From assembly GCA_004020315.1 (NCBI GenBank), contig SAQG01000033.1, positions 1 through 64,000 of the forward strand: DNA of 64,000 bases, written 5' to 3'. The position numbers and the translations under genes are program-made. This stretch comes from Mesorhizobium sp. (GTDB lineage Bacteria > Pseudomonadota > Alphaproteobacteria > Rhizobiales > Rhizobiaceae). Under the pieces are notes generated by a model that had not been told where the DNA came from, ran no database searches, and was given only the letters and a program-made list of their open reading frames with translations. Below, one piece after another: positions 7,169 to 16,331 of this stretch; position 1 is the stretch's first letter, and the number at the start of each line of letters is the position of its first letter.

Positions 7169-9684
7169 GCGAGGCCTCGCAAAGCGTTTACACCGACTTT
7201 ACGCTGCGCCGACCGCTCATGGCGGGGCAGCCAATCGTCTACTGGCGGCTCGGGTCTACCGCAGAGCAACGCTACGACGTGGCCGACCAGCCCATGCAAG
7301 GGGCGATGGATCCCTTCTTCTTCCTGACCAAGCACAAGAATTTCATTCCGCATGAATATCCATGCCGCACGCGGTTCGCAGCGGAACGCCGCGGCAAGCG
7401 ACCTCAGGTCAGCGCCGAATTCGGCGCCGAGCGCGTCTGGCTGCCCTTCGCATCGCCGCGCATCGATCTGTCGGGCTTCTGGTTCCGGCCGACGGTGCTT
7501 GGAACCTGGGCCGACACCACCATCGAGGCGGCCTCGACTGGCAAGGCGCTGGTGCGGCTGCGCACATGCGGCGGCGCCATACTCTTTGCCAATGGCGAGG
7601 AAGCCGGCTGGATGGCGCCCTACGGCCGCAATCTGGAAAGTACTGGAGATTTCAAGATCGCGCTGAAGGCCGGGCGCAACGACGTTCGCATATGGTTCGA
7701 CGACCTCGCCGAGCGCGATGCCCGCTATTATTTCCAGCTCGACTATCTGTCGGGTCCGGCTGCTTCGGTCGCGCTGCCGATCGAGGTGGAGGGCGCCGTC
7801 GCGGATGCGATGGAAGCGGCTCTCGACGCCATGCATTTCGAGCGTCCCGCCTATGACGGCGGCGAGGTGGCGCTGGTCACCGGCGTGGCCCTGCCGCACG
7901 ATGCGCGCGTCAAGGTCGAGATCGAGGGCGATTTCATGTCGATCGAGGCGCCGGCGCGCTTTGCCTTCGATGTGCCTGCGGGCCAGACGCGCTTGCCGAT
8001 CGCCGATACCGAGCAACTGCCGGCCGACTTTCGCCATTTCAAGGTGACGCTGACGGTCGGAGACCATGCCGTATCTCGTGTCTTCGGCGTCGAGATCTGC
8101 CACGCGCGCCGCCAGGGCGATGCATCGGAAACGCCTGCGGCGCGTATCGATGAAGCCCTGCGCGAGGTCGCCGGTCACGCCGAGGCCGACACGGTGCGCG
8201 CGCTGGCGCGCCTGGCGATCGGGCAGGAGGGCGCCGAGACCGACGCCATGATCTCAAGCTCGCTGCCGGCGATCGAGGATTGTCACGATTGCGCCGACTT
8301 CATCCTGGTGCCGCTGCTGTGGTGCCGCAAGGTCTATGGCGATCGGCTGGAACTGAACCTGCGCGCGCGCGTCGACAGCGCCATTCTCGACTATCGCTAC
8401 TGGATGGACGAGCCCGGCAACGATGTGCAGTGGTATTTCTCCGAGAACCACGCGCTGCTCTTCCACACCGCCGCCTATCTCGCCGGTGGCCTGTTGGCTG
8501 ACGCACGCTTCGTGCGGTCAGGCCGCCTTGGCCGCGAGCAGTCCGCAGTGGGAGCCGCGCGGGTGCGGGCCTGGCTCGACCATTTTGAGGCATGGGAGAT
8601 GGCCGAGTTCAACTCGGCGCCCTACTTCCCGATCGACCTCAAGGGCCTGTGCGCGCTCTACGCCCTGGCCCCGGACAAGGACATCACCGAACGTGCCGGC
8701 AAAGCAATCATACGCCTGCTTGAAATCGTCGCACGCTCGGCCCATCGCGGCATCCTCACCGGGGCGCAGGGCCGCTCCTATGAGCACACGCTACGTGCCG
8801 CGCGTTCCCTGGAATTGTCGGGCATCTGCCGCATGGTCTGGGGCAAGGGCAATTACGGCATGCGCTTTCACGCCCTGCCGCAGCTCGCACTCTGCCTGCG
8901 GGACCACGGCTTGAGCGTCCCGGACGGATTGGCAGCAGTTGCTTCTCTCACCGACGATACGGCGTGGGAATGGACTTTCGCGCAGGGACAAGACCGCTTC
9001 GCGCGGCTCTATCACTACAAGACGCATGCCCATGGAATGGGCAGCGCTGCCGGCTATCGCTGGAACCAATGGGGTTATCAGGAGACAGTCATTCACGCCC
9101 GGCTTGGCAAGAATCCGGATGCGCAGATCTGGATCAACCATCCGGGCGAGGTGCTGCAGTCAGGGTATGGCAGGCCGTCTTACTGGGGCGGCTCAGGCAC
9201 TTTGCCCCGGGTTCACCAATACCGCGACCTCGCCATCGTCCGCTTCTCCTGCTCGGATGAACAGCCCGACTTCACGCACGCCTGGCTCCCGACACGTGCC
9301 TTCGATGCCGTGCAAGTGGATGGCGATCGGGCGTTCGCGCAATCCGGCGACGCCTTCGCCATGCTGAAGACGGATGTGCCTCTCACGCAAGTCGAGGCCG
9401 GCCCGACGGCCGGCAACGAGTTGCGGGCGGCGGGACGCAGGACGACATGGATCGTTCGCCTCGGTGACCGGGATGCCAATCTGCCGGCGCTCGACGCTTG
9501 GGCGGCCACTTTTGCGGGCCTGTCGGTGCAGTCAGGCCCCGACGGCGAGTTGATCATCGAGGATCCGGAGTACGGCAGGGTGCGTTTCCTCGCCGACGCA
9601 AGAGTGGTGGCTGAGGGACGTACGCTCGATCCGGCCAATTGGACCGTGCGCGGCGAGGCGACGCGCATGAAGCGCAGAGAGTAG
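7165..9684 (+). CDS. Large protein of unknown family in uronide operon
   Basis: This 839-residue protein is coupled to kduI by a 4-base overlap. I do not recognise its family. Residues about 1-310 look beta-rich, with repeated short strands like a jelly-roll or carbohydrate-binding part. Residues about 340-690 are helical and aromatic-rich, with SENHALLFHTAAYLAGGLL and EFNSAPYFPIDLKGLCALYA, reminiscent of alpha/alpha toroid lyases and hydrolases. The tail (about 700-839) is again beta-rich. This order resembles heparinase-type or alginate-lyase-type enzymes, but no catalytic set could be assigned. No signal peptide is seen. Context says it acts on the same unsaturated glycan as GH105 and KduI. 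A novel hydrolase or lyase is an inference. Confidence 0.8.
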   Translation: MSEASQSVYTDFTLRRPLMAGQPIVYWRLGSTAEQRYDVADQPMQGAMDPFFFLTKHKNFIPHEYPCRTRFAAERRGKRPQVSAEFGAERVWLPFASPRIDLSGFWFRPTVLGTWADTTIEAASTGKALVRLRTCGGAILFANGEEAGWMAPYGRNLESTGDFKIALKAGRNDVRIWFDDLAERDARYYFQLDYLSGPAASVALPIEVEGAVADAMEAALDAMHFERPAYDGGEVALVTGVALPHDARVKVEIEGDFMSIEAPARFAFDVPAGQTRLPIADTEQLPADFRHFKVTLTVGDHAVSRVFGVEICHARRQGDASETPAARIDEALREVAGHAEADTVRALARLAIGQEGAETDAMISSSLPAIEDCHDCADFILVPLLWCRKVYGDRLELNLRARVDSAILDYRYWMDEPGNDVQWYFSENHALLFHTAAYLAGGLLADARFVRSGRLGREQSAVGAARVRAWLDHFEAWEMAEFNSAPYFPIDLKGLCALYALAPDKDITERAGKAIIRLLEIVARSAHRGILTGAQGRSYEHTLRAARSLELSGICRMVWGKGNYGMRFHALPQLALCLRDHGLSVPDGLAAVASLTDDTAWEWTFAQGQDRFARLYHYKTHAHGMGSAAGYRWNQWGYQETVIHARLGKNPDAQIWINHPGEVLQSGYGRPSYWGGSGTLPRVHQYRDLAIVRFSCSDEQPDFTHAWLPTRAFDAVQVDGDRAFAQSGDAFAMLKTDVPLTQVEAGPTAGNELRAAGRRTTWIVRLGDRDANLPALDAWAATFAGLSVQSGPDGELIIEDPEYGRVRFLADARVVAEGRTLDPANWTVRGEATRMKRRE

Positions 9685-9770
9685 GGAGGAACCGGCTGCG
9701 ACCCTCAAGAGGAGAGGCGTGGCGGCTTGATTCATCGGGGCGCCGCCCCGGATAAAGGAGGAGACGAAGC

Positions 9771-11039
9771 ATGAAGAAGACCCGCACTTTGCTGGCCGCG
9801 CTATCGGTCAGCCTGCTCGCATCGGCCAGCGCGTTTGCCGGCGACGTGCGCATCATGTGGTATTCGGACGGCGTCGAAGGCGATGTCATCCAGGACCTTC
9901 TGAACCGCTTCATGAAGGACAATCCCGACATCCACCTCACGCTCGATAACGTCGCCTACAAGGTGATCCAGGAGCAGCTGCCCATCCAGCTTGAAGCCGG
10001 CCAGGGCCCGGACATCGCCCGCGTCACAAACATCAAGGAGCTCGCCCAGCACTGGCTCGATCTCAGGCCACTGGTCGCCGACCCGAAATATTGGGACGAC
10101 AATTTCGGTGACACGCTGGACTGGATGCGCCCCGACGGCTCCAACGCCATCCCAGGTTTCTTGACCCAGCTCACGCTCACCGGCGGCTTCGCCAACAAGA
10201 CGCTTTTCGAACAGGCCGGCGTGCCGCTGCCCGGCGACAAGGCAACCTGGGACGACTGGATCAACGCCGCTGCTCAGGTGGCGAAAAGCCAGCAGCTTCC
10301 GGCAGCCTTCGCGATCGACCGTTCGGGCCACCGCATTTCGGGTCCGAATGTCTCCTTCGGGGCGAACTATGTCGGACCCGATGGCATGCCGGCGAAAGTG
10401 GACGACGGCACCAAGGCGTTCGTCAGCAAGCTTGTCGACTGGACCGCGAAAGGTCTGATGCTGAAGGATACGTGGGTGTCAGCGGCAGGCTCGACCTACC
10501 GCGCGGCCGCCGACGATTTCATCAACGCCCAGATCCCGTTCTACTATTCGGGGAGCTGGCAGGTCGCCAATCTGTCGACCAAGATCGGCGACAGTTTCGA
10601 CTGGGTGGCAACCGGCTCGCCCTGCGGCCCCGCCGGCTGTTCGGGCGTGAAAGGCGGCGCGGCGCTGGTCGCCATCAAATACACCAAGAATCCCAAGGAC
10701 GTTGCCAAGGTCATGGATTATCTGGCCCGTGAAGATGTGGTGAAAGAGTTCAGCGAGCGAACGCTGTTCCTGCCCGCGCACAAAGGCGTCGTCGAGAAAG
10801 GTGGGCTGAAGTGGGTTTCGACCGACAAGAATGTCGGTCCGGCGCTCGACAAGTTCGTCAAGGCGGCGGGTGAAACCCTGTCGGCGGCCGATGCGCTGCC
10901 GCCCTGGAAGTGGGCCAACGCTTACTTCGCCGCGCTGGTGACGCGCGTCAGCCAGGTGATGGCCGGCGAGCTCAGCCTCGACGATGCCTGGGACAAGATC
11001 GACCAGGATATCGCCGACAGGGTTGCCGAGGCAAAGTGA
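9771..11039 (+). CDS. ABC sugar importer, solute-binding protein (CUT1)
   Basis: This 422-residue extracellular solute-binding protein of family 1 starts with a clear Sec signal peptide (KKTRTLLAALSVSLLASASA, then FAGD). The motif LEAGQGPDIARVTNIKELA is typical of CUT1 binding proteins for oligosaccharides. Two cysteines lie close together in SPCGPAGCSG and may form a disulfide. A strong GGAGGAG ribosome site precedes the ATG. An 86-base gap containing a short CGGGGC/GCCCCG hairpin (9736-9750) separates it from the preceding gene. It overlaps the first permease gene by 4 bases. The likely cargo is an unsaturated uronide oligomer, inferred from GH105 and KduI. Confidence 0.92.
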   Translation: MKKTRTLLAALSVSLLASASAFAGDVRIMWYSDGVEGDVIQDLLNRFMKDNPDIHLTLDNVAYKVIQEQLPIQLEAGQGPDIARVTNIKELAQHWLDLRPLVADPKYWDDNFGDTLDWMRPDGSNAIPGFLTQLTLTGGFANKTLFEQAGVPLPGDKATWDDWINAAAQVAKSQQLPAAFAIDRSGHRISGPNVSFGANYVGPDGMPAKVDDGTKAFVSKLVDWTAKGLMLKDTWVSAAGSTYRAAADDFINAQIPFYYSGSWQVANLSTKIGDSFDWVATGSPCGPAGCSGVKGGAALVAIKYTKNPKDVAKVMDYLAREDVVKEFSERTLFLPAHKGVVEKGGLKWVSTDKNVGPALDKFVKAAGETLSAADALPPWKWANAYFAALVTRVSQVMAGELSLDDAWDKIDQDIADRVAEAK

Positions 11040-12058
11040 CCGGCGCCGCGACACTGAAGGCATGGGCTGGCGCCGCTCTCGCGGCGCCGGTCGTCTGGCT
11101 GGCATCGATCGTCAACGTGCCGCTCAAGTCCTGGCAGCGCGCGACGGGCACCGGCGGCATGGCCGCGTTCTTCCTCGCCCCAAACATGGCGATCTTCGGC
11201 ATCTTCGTGCTGGTGCCGCTGGTCATCAACTTCTTCTATTCGGCCACGTCAGGAACGGCCTACTTCCTGCAGGATCGAACCTACGTGGGGCTGGAGCAAT
11301 ATCAGCGGCTGCTCGATTGCGGCAGCTATCTGGATACTGCCACCTGCCGCGAGGATCTCTTCTGGAAGGCCGTGCACAATACGGGCCTGTTCGTCGTCGC
11401 GCAGGTGGCGCTGATGACGGTCGTGTCGATGGCAACCGCGCTGATCCTCAACCGGGAGATCGTGGGGCGCAGCTTCTGGCGCGCGGTGTTCTTCTTTCCG
11501 GTGCTACTGTCGCCCGTCGTCACCGGCCTGATCTGGCGCTGGATCCTGCAGCGCCAGGGCTTGCTGAACCTGATCGTCCATAATCGGGGCGGCGAGCCGC
11601 ACAACTGGCTGACCGACCGTTTCTGGGCTTTCACCGCGGCCGTCAGCGTTTCGGTCTGGGCACATATGGGCTTCTACACGCTCATCCTGCTTGCCGGATT
11701 GCAGGCGATCCCGCGCGATCTTTACGAGGCGGCCGAGATGGACGGCACGAAGCCGGCGCGGGTGTTCTGGCGCATCACGCTGCCGCTGCTGATGCCGAAC
11801 CTGCTTGTCGTCATTGTGCTAACACTTATCCGCGCTGTGCAGATCTTCGACGAAGCCTATGTGCTGACGGGAGGAGGGCCAGGAACCTCGACCCTCTATA
11901 TCACGCAGTACATCTATGAGATCGGCTTCGCCTCCCTGCTGCGCAATCCGGGGCTGGCTTCGGCGGCTTCGATCCTGATGGGGCTGGTGCTGGTCGTGCT
12001 GACCCTGCTTCAGCTCAAGGTCGGACGCCGGGGTGAGCGGAAAGGGGCGCGCGAATGA
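11036..12058 (+). CDS. ABC sugar importer permease 1 (MalF-like)
   Basis: This 340-residue inner-membrane permease has about six transmembrane segments and the EAA loop (YEAAEMDGTKPARVFWRITL) that docks the ATPase. It begins with GTG at 11036, inside the GTGA overlap with the binding-protein stop. No later ATG is compatible with the complete first membrane segment. A periplasmic loop near residue 85 carries two cysteines (DCGSYLDTATC). Its stop overlaps the start of the second permease, so stoichiometric expression is expected. Confidence 0.9.
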   Translation: MTGAATLKAWAGAALAAPVVWLASIVNVPLKSWQRATGTGGMAAFFLAPNMAIFGIFVLVPLVINFFYSATSGTAYFLQDRTYVGLEQYQRLLDCGSYLDTATCREDLFWKAVHNTGLFVVAQVALMTVVSMATALILNREIVGRSFWRAVFFFPVLLSPVVTGLIWRWILQRQGLLNLIVHNRGGEPHNWLTDRFWAFTAAVSVSVWAHMGFYTLILLAGLQAIPRDLYEAAEMDGTKPARVFWRITLPLLMPNLLVVIVLTLIRAVQIFDEAYVLTGGGPGTSTLYITQYIYEIGFASLLRNPGLASAASILMGLVLVVLTLLQLKVGRRGERKGARE

Positions 12059-13107
12059 GCGGCGTCATGACATTCCTGACCCGCCGGCGCGGCGGCCGCG
12101 GCTGGCACTGGACGGATATAGTGAGCTGGTTGTGGCTGCTCGGCGGTCTCGTCATCATGTTCGGTCCGGCCGTCTGGCTGGTGGGTTCGTCATTCAAGAC
12201 ACCGGCGCAGCTCGCCGAGTTCCCGCCGACCATCCTGCCTTACGTCAGCCAACAGGCGAAGGTCGAAGGCTACGACAAGCCGCTAACCCTCTACAGGGTG
12301 AAGCTGCCGGATGGTTCGACCAAGGTGCTCGCGGAGGTGCGCCGCGTCGGCATAGTGGCGCAGATGGTGGACCCGCAGGCGCCGAACGATATTGTGAAGG
12401 TCAATATCGCCGACCGGGAGCCGATGCGCGAAATCGGCTTCGCGACGGAGAACTACGCCGAGCCCTTCGTCCATTTCGACTTCCTGCGCTACCTGCGCAA
12501 TTCGGTTTTTGTGACCGTAATGGCGACGCTGATCACGCTGCTCACCAATTCGATGGCTGCCTTCGCCTTGTCGAAATACAAGTTCCGCGGCCGCGATCTG
12601 ACCATGCTTCTGATCGTCGGTACGCTGATGGTGCCGCTGTCGGTCATCCTGGTGCCGCTCTATTCGGTGGTGGGCGCCGTCGGGCTGCTCGATTCGCTTT
12701 GGGGCGTGATCCTGCCGACCGTAGCGACGCCGACCGGCGTTTTCCTGCTGCGCCAATATATGCTGACCATCCCTGACGAGCTGCTCGATGCGGCGCGCAT
12801 GGACAACGCTTCCGAATGGCAGATTTACTGGCGCATCGTCTTGCCGCTTGCAGCACCGGCGCTCGCCGTGCTGGCGATCTTCTCGGTCGTCTGGCGCTGG
12901 AACGACTTTCTGTGGCCGCTGGTGGTGCTGTCGCGCAAGGAGCTCTACACGCTCCAGGTCGGGCTCAATACCTATGCCGGCCAACTCAACGTGCAGTGGC
13001 ACTACATCCTGGCGATGACCGTGGTGACGATGATCCCGGTCATCCTCGTCTTCGTCTTCCTGCAGCGTTACATCACTTCCGGCATTGCCGGCACCGGGCT
13101 GAAATGA
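12055..13107 (+). CDS. ABC sugar importer permease 2 (MalG-like) with large periplasmic insert
   Basis: This 350-residue permease partner has the EAA-type loop DAARMDNASEWQIYWRIVLP. Family members are commonly about 275-300 residues. The extra length is a hydrophilic insert of roughly 80 residues after the first membrane segment (about residues 50-135, including YRVKLPDGSTKVLAEVRRVG), predicted periplasmic. Such an insert could contact the binding protein or substrate, as the P2 loop of MalF does. The gene overlaps the first permease by 4 bases. Confidence 0.9.
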   Translation: MSGVMTFLTRRRGGRGWHWTDIVSWLWLLGGLVIMFGPAVWLVGSSFKTPAQLAEFPPTILPYVSQQAKVEGYDKPLTLYRVKLPDGSTKVLAEVRRVGIVAQMVDPQAPNDIVKVNIADREPMREIGFATENYAEPFVHFDFLRYLRNSVFVTVMATLITLLTNSMAAFALSKYKFRGRDLTMLLIVGTLMVPLSVILVPLYSVVGAVGLLDSLWGVILPTVATPTGVFLLRQYMLTIPDELLDAARMDNASEWQIYWRIVLPLAAPALAVLAIFSVVWRWNDFLWPLVVLSRKELYTLQVGLNTYAGQLNVQWHYILAMTVVTMIPVILVFVFLQRYITSGIAGTGLK

Positions 13108-13114
13108 GGGCGCC

Positions 13115-14203
13115 ATGGGGCGGATAACGCTGACCAACATCAATCGCGCTTTCGGCAAGATGAAGATCCTGCACGGCATCGATCTCGACGTCGGTGACGG
13201 CGAGATGTTGGTCCTCGTCGGCCCGTCGGGTTGCGGCAAGTCCACGCTGCTGCGGCTGATCGCCGGGCTCGATCAGCCGACCGATGGCAAGATCGAGATC
13301 GACGGGGTCGACGTCACCAACGTTTCGGCTGCGCAGCGCGGTCTGGCCATGGTGTTCCAGTCCTACGCGCTCTACCCGCACATGAGCGTGCGCCAGAACC
13401 TTGCCTTCGGGCTCGAAAACATCCGTATGCCGAAAGCCGAGATCGACGCGCGGATCACGGAAGCGGCGCGCATGTTGGAAATTGCCCCCTATCTCGACCG
13501 CCGGCCCGGTCAACTGTCGGGCGGCCAGAAGCAGCGCGTGGCGATCGGCCGTGCGGTGGTGCGCAATCCGACCGCCTTCCTGCTCGATGAACCGCTGTCC
13601 AACCTCGACGCCGAACTGCGCATCAGCACGCGCGCTGAACTGGCGGCCCTGCACAAGCGTCTGGCAACCACGATGATCTACGTCACCCATGACCAGGTCG
13701 AAGCGATGACACTGGCGGACCGCATCGTGGTCATGCGGTCGGGGCGGATCGAGCAGGTCGGCCGGCCGCTCGATCTCTACAACGCGCCGGCCAACCTGTT
13801 CGTCGCGGGCTTCATCGGCGCGCCGCGCATGAACCTGCTGCCGGTCAAGGTGCGTTCCGCCAGCGGCACTGAGGTGCATGTCGAAGGTCCGGGCGGGCTT
13901 TCGGCTTCGGTCGCGGCCGACGGGACCGCGCTTAAGCTGGGAGACGAGGCGACGCTTGGCATCCGGCCACATGACATTGAACTTTCGGATGGCAGCAAGG
14001 GATCGGTGGAAGCGCGGGTAACGCTGGCCGAGGCGCTGGGACCGGAAACCGTTGTCCACGCCATCATGGCCGGCGACAATAAGCTGGTCGCCGTTCTCAG
14101 GCGGCAAGGCGTTGAAACGCAAGGCCCGCCGATCAGCCTCGCTTTGCCGCCGGAGCGCATGCATCTCTTCGATGCCGCCGGGCTGCGCGTCGCATCGCGT
14201 TAG
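13115..14203 (+). CDS. ABC sugar importer ATPase (UgpC/MsmX-like)
   Basis: This 362-residue ATPase of the MalK group carries Walker A (GPSGCGKST), the Q-loop region (MVFQSYALYPHMSV), the signature LSGGQKQRVAIG, Walker B (FLLDEPLSNLDA) and the H-loop (YVTHDQVEAMTL). A C-terminal TOBE domain follows from about residue 235. It lies 7 bases after the second permease and closes the operon. It energises uptake from the cytosolic face. Confidence 0.94.
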   Translation: MGRITLTNINRAFGKMKILHGIDLDVGDGEMLVLVGPSGCGKSTLLRLIAGLDQPTDGKIEIDGVDVTNVSAAQRGLAMVFQSYALYPHMSVRQNLAFGLENIRMPKAEIDARITEAARMLEIAPYLDRRPGQLSGGQKQRVAIGRAVVRNPTAFLLDEPLSNLDAELRISTRAELAALHKRLATTMIYVTHDQVEAMTLADRIVVMRSGRIEQVGRPLDLYNAPANLFVAGFIGAPRMNLLPVKVRSASGTEVHVEGPGGLSASVAADGTALKLGDEATLGIRPHDIELSDGSKGSVEARVTLAEALGPETVVHAIMAGDNKLVAVLRRQGVETQGPPISLALPPERMHLFDAAGLRVASR

Positions 14204-14303
14204 CTAGCCGGCGGCAAGGTAGCGCTGGAAAAAGTCTGACACGGCCGGTTGTATACCGGGCGAACAAGATACCGTCGCACCCGCTCTTCGTTATTCCGGC
14301 GCT

Positions 14304-15032
14304 CTAGCGAACGATCAGTTCGGCGCGCCCGCTTCGGAATTCGTGCTTGGTAAGAAATGAAACGATCGCTGCAGCGATTTTGCCGCCGCCCTGTTCCGAA
14401 GGCTCGATGGCGTTGGCAAAGTCGGCGTCCTCGTCGCAGATAATGCGAAGGTCGATCACTGGCACGCCGCGCCCAGCGGCTGCTCGTGTAATACAGTCAT
14501 TGAGGACCGACAGGGCCGTTACCGCAATGCGCCTCTCCTCAGGGTTCGGATACCGGACGTCGTAGATCGTACAAACGGCGGTGGGCAGCTTGACAGCCAG
14601 AACGGCATCCAGCGTCGACCGATACTCCAGGCAAAACTGCTCTCTTATTTCGGCCAGTGTTAGCAGGGCGTCGGCGACGGACCGCGACGAAGCGTCCAAA
14701 ACAGAGGAAACGCCGAGCGCGTCGTTACCTCCCATGCTGACCACCAGATGAGTGGCGTCAGCCGGCAGACTGTCCAGCTGCTGGCGCACCCCTGCCATCA
14801 CGCTGCCGTCGACGGCGAGCAGGTCGGCCGACCACCCGATCGGAAGCTGACGCACCAAGTGGGCCAGTACATCTGCTCCGCCGGTCACATAGGCACGGTT
14901 GTCAAAAACCGAATCGCCAAGAAGCACAATCTTGTTCGTCATACCTGCATCCTCGGCGAAACTGGCTTGCATGGGCGCGAATGCCGGTCCCGCCGCAGCG
15001 GCCAGCAAGAAGCTCCTCCGCGATATCGGCAA
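14304..15032 (-). CDS. Secreted SGNH/GDSL hydrolase
   Basis: This 242-residue protein has an N-terminal twin-arginine-like signal (SRRSFLLAAAAGPAFA) and the SGNH block I motif (IVLLGDSVFDN) with the nucleophile serine. MGGND fits block III. Such enzymes are esterases that often deacetylate glycans. The start is a TTG at 15032; an ATG at 14942 would remove the signal, so the longer form is preferred. It is convergent to the sugar ABC operon. A role in deacetylating the polymer consumed by that operon is possible but not shown. Confidence 0.75.
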   Translation of the reverse strand: MPISRRSFLLAAAAGPAFAPMQASFAEDAGMTNKIVLLGDSVFDNRAYVTGGADVLAHLVRQLPIGWSADLLAVDGSVMAGVRQQLDSLPADATHLVVSMGGNDALGVSSVLDASSRSVADALLTLAEIREQFCLEYRSTLDAVLAVKLPTAVCTIYDVRYPNPEERRIAVTALSVLNDCITRAAAGRGVPVIDLRIICDEDADFANAIEPSEQGGGKIAAAIVSFLTKHEFRSGRAELIVR

Positions 15033-15417
15033 CTTGACCAGACTTGCGTCTCCAAGGGGCTCTCGCTCGCCAAGTAGTTAGCGGCGAGGCCGTGTGCGGC
15101 AACACCGTCCGAATAAAACGCCGGGCGCCCCAGACGATTTGGTCGCTATGTCTCTGGAGGGCTCATTCCTACCTGAACTCGCTGAGAAGCTCGCTCGGAA
15201 CGATAGTCGCACTTGGCGATGCCTCAGCGTGCATTCTGAGCTACCAGACCGCTTCCCACCACGGCAGATCCTGGCCATTGCCTTGTATCCCCTCTGGCAG
15301 GCGCCCCAATCTTCACCGCCACCTGTTGCACCTGTCTCATTCGTGCATCGAGCCGCCGACCCCAGCGCCGAGCTCCGCTGCTATGTCCGCCTCGCTTCCG
15401 GCACATAATGGATGGCC
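15033..15417. other. Gene-free gap
   Basis: These 385 bases lie between the SGNH hydrolase gene and the transposase relic. Open frames on both strands lack ribosome sites and recognisable protein patterns. The stretch may be old insertion-sequence debris or scrambled flank, but nothing specific could be identified. Confidence 0.4.
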
Positions 15418-15625
15418 CTAGCCGGAAGCGCTCTTCCCGCCGGGGTCAAGATCATAGATGTTTAGTCCCGGCATTTGCTGGAGCGGATTAAGCTTGAACC
15501 GTTCGGGCTGTGCAGCCCAAGCCTTGCAGATGAACTCATAGGGCGTGAGGCCTTTTGAGGGTCTTGAGCCTGCGGCCGAAGTTGTAGGCCGAGATGAAGT
15601 CGGCAAGGTGCTGGTGACGCTGCAT
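15418..15625 (-). mobile_element. IS481-type transposase, C-terminal relic
   Basis: On the minus strand the sequence reads RHQHLADFISAYNFGRRLKT and then, after a one-base shift near 15553-15560 (an extra A in CTCAAAAGG), GLTPYEFICKAWAAQPERFK and NPLQQMPGLNI. This is the conserved C-terminal end of IS481-family DDE transposases. The N-terminal part and both element ends are missing. The fragment directly abuts the truncated DUF892 gene, so an insertion followed by decay and deletion is likely. Confidence 0.8.
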
Positions 15626-15994
15626 CTCGAAGAAACGAAGCAACAGGCAAAACGTCTCGAACAATGCCTCGATCGGATGGGGGAAGGATCATCGACGCTT
15701 AAAGACGCCGGCGGTAAGATAATCGCCATGGGACAGAGCATCAGCGGCATTTTTGCAGGCGACGAGGTGATGAAAGGATCGCTGGCCAGTTACACGTTCG
15801 AGCATATGGAAATCGCCAGCTATAAGATGCTTATTGCCGCAGCCGGCGAGATCGGTGATGCCGGAGTCCAGAGAGCCTGCGAAGAAAACCTCCGCGAGGA
15901 AGAGGCAATGGCCGACTGGTTGGAAAGCAGACTCGGCACCGTCACAAGTGAGTTCCTCCGACGCGACGAGCGGGACGCTGACAGCGCGAAATGA
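15626..15994 (+). pseudogene. DUF892 (YciF-type ferritin-like) protein, 5'-truncated
   Basis: The frame encodes LEETKQQAKRLEQCLDRM and FTFEH-type ferritin-like helices (SYTFEHMEIASYKMLIAAAG), ending REEEAMADWLESRL. These match the C-terminal two thirds of DUF892 proteins, which are about 160-170 residues and linked to stress. The first helices and the native start are absent; upstream lies the transposase relic on the other strand. An ATG at 15545 in the relic keeps the frame open, but the resulting N-terminus is not DUF892. The gene is probably inactive. Confidence 0.75.
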
Positions 15995-16331
15995 TGACGT
16001 GCCCTTAAATTCGATTGAACGAAAGCGCGATCGCGTTCTAGACGTCCTTCGGCTGCATTAGATTTATCGACGCCGCTTGCACGTCGACCCGGGTCCATGC
16101 GCGCAGGGGAGCGCGTATCGCGTTTTGGTGCAGCTAGAGCACTCGGCGCGGTCGTGGGAGCCGCCGGCCTGTGTCTGCTGCCGGAGGCGCGATCGCCGTG
16201 TGTCGTTGGACGCGGCTGTTGGGCGACGCTCGTCTTCTGGCCAATGCCTGGCACGGCGCGATGCAGTTCCAGCTTTGGCGATGGCGGCCACACTGCATTA
16301 TTGATACTGTACGCCCAAAACAGGCGCGCAA
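15995..16331. other. Gene-free gap upstream of histidine kinase
   Basis: No protein-like frame with a ribosome site is seen in these 337 bases. The promoter of the kinase gene should lie here, but no EcfG-type box or clear inverted repeat was found. Confidence 0.4.

Noticed and set aside
10910..11035. Longer start for permease 1 inside the binding-protein gene
   Set aside because: The extension reads Arg/Gly-rich shadow sequence; the GTG at 11036 within the GTGA overlap fits operon coupling.
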